From Actinomycetota bacterium (GTDB lineage Bacteria; Actinomycetota; Acidimicrobiia; Actinomarinales; Actinomarinaceae): a stretch of DNA of 8,726 bases. Numbering within the stretch: position 1 is the first letter of the stretch; each line of letters starts with the position of its first letter. The notes under the pieces were generated by a model, which had not been told where the DNA came from, ran no database searches, and worked only from the letters and a program-made list of their open reading frames with translations. The stretch spans positions 1 to 8,726 of the forward strand of contig PBPX01000057.1 of assembly GCA_002724835.1 (NCBI GenBank), in the 5' to 3' direction. Shown here piece after piece: positions 6,324-8,726 of this stretch. The translations under genes and the position numbers were made by a program.

Positions 6324-6661
6324 TTATCTTTTAGATTTAATTCGCTTAAAGCCATAGTAATTCTTCTCGAACCCTGGTTTTGTGCACTTTTACAAAGCTC
6401 TATGAAACTTCTTAATTCACCAGTTCTAAATTTTTTAAGTTCATCACCAGTAGCAATAGAACCATTTCTTTCTCTTTCAAGCAGCTTAATTTCTATTTCT
6501 TTAGCTCTAGCTAAGTAAGTGCTACTAACTTCAAATAGTGTATCAACTCCATCAGAAATAGGTGGATTTATATGACCCATAAGAACATTTATATATTCAT
6601 CTATTTCTCGATGAAGGTCTTTAGCATCAGACAATCCTTTTTTAAGTGGAAATTTCTGCAC
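6320..6661 (-). CDS. Unrecognised 113-residue helical protein
   Basis: I do not recognise this family. The predicted soluble protein has no signal peptide or membrane segment. It looks mostly helical, with heptad-like charged stretches at about 9-30 and 40-105 (for example YLARAKEIEIKLLERE) and one cysteine. The start is GTG at 6661, which shares its first G with the end of the murJ stop (TAGTG). A strong AAAGGAG site six bases upstream, inside the last murJ codons, supports it. It therefore appears translationally coupled to murJ as the last gene of the PHP-murJ operon. A link to the envelope is only suggested by this position. Its stop overlaps the dnaX stop by four bases, tail to tail. It is not YbaB-like despite similar size and position. 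Confidence 0.75.
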   Translation of the reverse strand: MQKFPLKKGLSDAKDLHREIDEYINVLMGHINPPISDGVDTLFEVSSTYLARAKEIEIKLLERERNGSIATGDELKKFRTGELRSFIELCKSAQNQGSRRITMALSELNLKDN

Positions 6662-8157
6662 TATTTTCTCCTTTTAAATTCGACATAGTTCATTCTAATG
6701 ATACTGGTAGACACTAAAAATGAAATAATTACAATAATTGAATTGATAATTAAGTTAAAAATAGTATTTTCAAAATTAAGATCTAGATTGATTAATAATA
6801 CATAAATAATTATTGAAACCAATAGAGATAGCAATATATCATAAACCAGATCTTTATTGAGTATTGATTCGCCTTCTATCTTGAGTGAAAACAACATAAA
6901 AGCTGAATAAGCCCATAAAAAAGAAATAATTATTATTGAATAATTAATTTCACTCGCATTATTACTTCCTAGTAGCGCAAGAGTTGTTGCAACAGTTCCT
7001 AAAGTTCCTATGCTTACTGGAAACCAGTAGCGCTTTTGTATGTAATAAGATCTATTCACAATTTGATTAATTGACCAAGGAACTACCCCTAAGGCTACTA
7101 TTTGCATTATTGAAGAAACTCTTACTACATCATTGCTGGAAAACCTTCCTCTTTCATAAACAATGCTGATTATTTCTTGTGAATTAATAACAAGAATCAA
7201 AGCCATGACAGCATTAAATAAAAATAATGAAGAGAGGTGTATTCTGATAATTTTTTTAAGTTCATCAAATTTTTTATCCACAAATAATTTTGATAAAGTT
7301 GGGTAACTTGCAACACCAACGGCTTGTGCAACAATACCTACTGGAAGTAGAACAATTCTTCTTGCATATCTGAAAGAAGCAACAGTACCAGCACCCAAAA
7401 ATGATCCAAATATTCTAAATAGTTGCTCATCCATTACCGCAATTGACTGTCCAAGAATTAAAGGCAGAGAAACAGTCAGATATTCTTTAATGTATTTAAT
7501 TTTTGGTCTTACAAATTTAAATGTTAAGCCGCTCTTTTTAACTCCAATTAATTGAATAAAAAAATGCCCAATAACCGAACCCACAAAACCTCCTACTGCA
7601 AAGCCATAAACTGTTGATTCAGGAGTTGAGGAATTTAACCATCCAAAAAGAATTATTGAAAAATTATAAATAACAGGGGCTAAAGCAGGATATTTAAAAT
7701 CATTATGAAAATACTGATAAGACATAAGAATTGCACCAATAAAAAAGAAAGCTTGACTAAATACTATTGGAGAAAAAAGTCTTGAAAAAAGAGCTTGGTT
7801 TTGGACTTCTAGAATTAAACCTATTTCATTTTTGAAGAGAAAAAACACAGTTGATATAAAAATAAAAATAATAGACAGACCAAAAAGCAAAGATAAAAAG
7901 TAGTCATTTAAATTTTCACTACCCTTTTTTTTAATATCTGAAAGGATAGGAATTAAAGTTATTGCTAAGTATCCACCTGCAGATAAATAAAATAAGAAAT
8001 CTGGAATTATAAATGCTAAATCTAGAGTATCTGAAGCTGAAGATACACCGGTCCACTTTGCAAGCAGAACTTCTCTTAAGAAGCCCAGTATTCTACTGCT
8101 TAAGTAAGCTATAGAGATTATAGAAATGGGTCCAATAAGTTTTTTATATTCCTGCAT
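6661..8157 (-). CDS. murJ: Lipid II flippase MurJ (MviN family)
   Basis: The 498-residue polytopic protein carries MurJ signatures: SRILGFLRE (21-29), D43, IPDFLFYLSAGG (51-62) and RYARRIVLLPVGIVAQAVG (263-281) leading into PTLSK. About fourteen hydrophobic segments are visible, for example 7-21, 90-108, 133-148, 158-173, 184-204, 309-324, 408-424 and 440-456. MurJ moves lipid-linked peptidoglycan precursor across the membrane, so the organism probably makes peptidoglycan. Arg22, Arg28, Asp43 and Arg267 align with E. coli Arg18, Arg24, Asp39 and Arg270. Positions matching E. coli Arg52, Glu57 and Glu273 are Tyr57, Gly61 and Leu270. The AGG variant also occurs, from memory, in actinobacterial MurJ. 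It overlaps the upstream PHP gene by 14 bases and contains the ribosome site of the next gene. Confidence 0.9.
   Translation of the reverse strand: MQEYKKLIGPISIISIAYLSSRILGFLREVLLAKWTGVSSASDTLDLAFIIPDFLFYLSAGGYLAITLIPILSDIKKKGSENLNDYFLSLLFGLSIIFIFISTVFFLFKNEIGLILEVQNQALFSRLFSPIVFSQAFFFIGAILMSYQYFHNDFKYPALAPVIYNFSIILFGWLNSSTPESTVYGFAVGGFVGSVIGHFFIQLIGVKKSGLTFKFVRPKIKYIKEYLTVSLPLILGQSIAVMDEQLFRIFGSFLGAGTVASFRYARRIVLLPVGIVAQAVGVASYPTLSKLFVDKKFDELKKIIRIHLSSLFLFNAVMALILVINSQEIISIVYERGRFSSNDVVRVSSIMQIVALGVVPWSINQIVNRSYYIQKRYWFPVSIGTLGTVATTLALLGSNNASEINYSIIIISFLWAYSAFMLFSLKIEGESILNKDLVYDILLSLLVSIIIYVLLINLDLNFENTIFNLIINSIIVIISFLVSTSIIRMNYVEFKRRK
6668..6674 (-). promoter_or_regulatory. Strong ribosome binding site inside the murJ 3' end
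   Basis: On the minus strand AAAGGAG lies six bases before GTG 6661 and within the last codons of murJ. It is the best Shine-Dalgarno in the window, decides the GTG start of the 113-residue protein, and suggests coupled translation of the two genes. Confidence 0.8.
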
Positions 8158-8726
8158 ACTTTTCTTTCATTTTAAGTAAGAATTCATAAGGAGTTTTTAA
8201 GGGTTTATTTTCGTACCCAAATCCAATATTAATGTTTGGTTTATTTTCACCATGATAATCACTTCCACCTGACTCTAGAAGATTAAATTTTTTTGCAATA
8301 TTAGATAATTTTGATGTAGTTTCTGAATTATAACTAGAATAATTTGTTTCTAATCCATCAATTCCTAACTCAGTAAGGCTTTCTATATACGAAACAAAAT
8401 CATTGTTTATCCATTTTTGATTACTTGAATAATTTTTATTACTCATCAAAGTATGTGGATGTGCTAAAAAAATTAAGCATTTTGATTCTTTAGATAATTT
8501 AATTAATTTTTCTATAGGTTCTTGATGAATTCTAGAATCACCTACTTTTCCATTTCCTAAGTATTTTACAAAAGCCTCGTTTATAGAATTAACATATCCT
8601 TTTTTGTACATTATTTTTGCAATATGAGGCCTACCAGGAACTTTTGTAGGAAACTTATCAAGCTCTGATTCTTCTATTTTTATGTTTTCTTTATTTAGTT
8701 TTTTTATTATTTCTTTATTTCTTTCA
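8144..8726 (-). CDS. PHP-domain phosphoesterase, N-terminus outside window
   Basis: The frame stays open to the right edge, so the ATG at 8611 is internal and the gene is cut at its 5' end. Just upstream of that ATG the frame reads VPGRPHIAKI, with the metal-site His at 8624-8626. The rest follows the YciV-type PHP pattern: an AFVKYLGNG segment, FLAHPH (His at 8459-8461), GIDGLETN, and ESGGSDYHGE near the end, with Asp and His as late metal ligands. The N-terminal HxH pair is not visible. Relatives include RNase AM (YciV/TrpH) and 3',5'-nucleoside bisphosphate phosphatases, so action on RNA 5' ends or nucleotides in the cytoplasm is the likeliest role; DNA polymerase PHP domains are excluded by context. 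It overlaps murJ by 14 bases and is the first operon gene seen here. Confidence 0.85.
   Translation of the reverse strand, partial: ERNKEIIKKLNKENIKIEESELDKFPTKVPGRPHIAKIMYKKGYVNSINEAFVKYLGNGKVGDSRIHQEPIEKLIKLSKESKCLIFLAHPHTLMSNKNYSSNQKWINNDFVSYIESLTELGIDGLETNYSSYNSETTSKLSNIAKKFNLLESGGSDYHGENKPNINIGFGYENKPLKTPYEFLLKMKEKYAGI

Overview
This is a compact, strongly A+T-rich bacterial chromosome segment with three tRNA genes and nine protein genes, and almost no non-coding space. The longest gene-free stretch is about 59 bases. I place it tentatively in a streamlined marine actinobacterium, of the Candidatus Actinomarina kind. Three things point there: the A+T richness and compaction, a DnaX whose motifs (DAASH.KVDD.RE and TTEPE.VL..I.SRT) resemble actinobacterial DnaX more than the proteobacterial form, and a Ser-Ser-Arg tRNA cluster near dnaX, an arrangement I recall from actinobacteria. 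No species is claimed.

Layout. At 28-287, tRNA-Ser(TGA), tRNA-Ser(GCT) and tRNA-Arg(ACG) are packed head to tail, possibly with the tail of a fourth tRNA at the left edge. At 321-1697 (+) is a lipoprotein with two in-frame tandem-repeat linkers followed by a beta-propeller domain. At 1694-2353 (-) is a nitroreductase-family flavoprotein, divergent from a crotonase-family enzyme at 2388-3203 (+) that resembles delta(3,5)-delta(2,4)-dienoyl-CoA isomerase. On the minus strand follow a 5'(3')-deoxyribonucleotidase-like HAD protein (4198-4743) and a dGTPase-like HD hydrolase (3204-4181), probably one transcript. Divergent from these is dnaX (4803-6323, +). The right end is a minus-strand operon: a PHP-domain phosphoesterase cut by the window edge (8144-8726), the lipid II flippase murJ (6661-8157), and an unrecognised 113-residue protein (6320-6661), with overlapping stops and starts.

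How they fit together. The HAD/dGTPase pair could tune deoxynucleotide pools beside a replication gene. murJ supports peptidoglycan synthesis. The crotonase and nitroreductase suggest unsaturated fatty-acid and redox metabolism. All three tail-to-tail gene pairs overlap by four bases or abut exactly.

Most notable points. DnaX has lost the zinc-binding cysteine module normally found between Walker A and the conserved acidic stretch. A run of nine A's lies in the dnaX linker, exactly where slippage in either direction would terminate translation and give a gamma-like short product. MurJ lacks several charged cavity residues of the E. coli protein. No mobile element, CRISPR array, phage gene or defence system was found.
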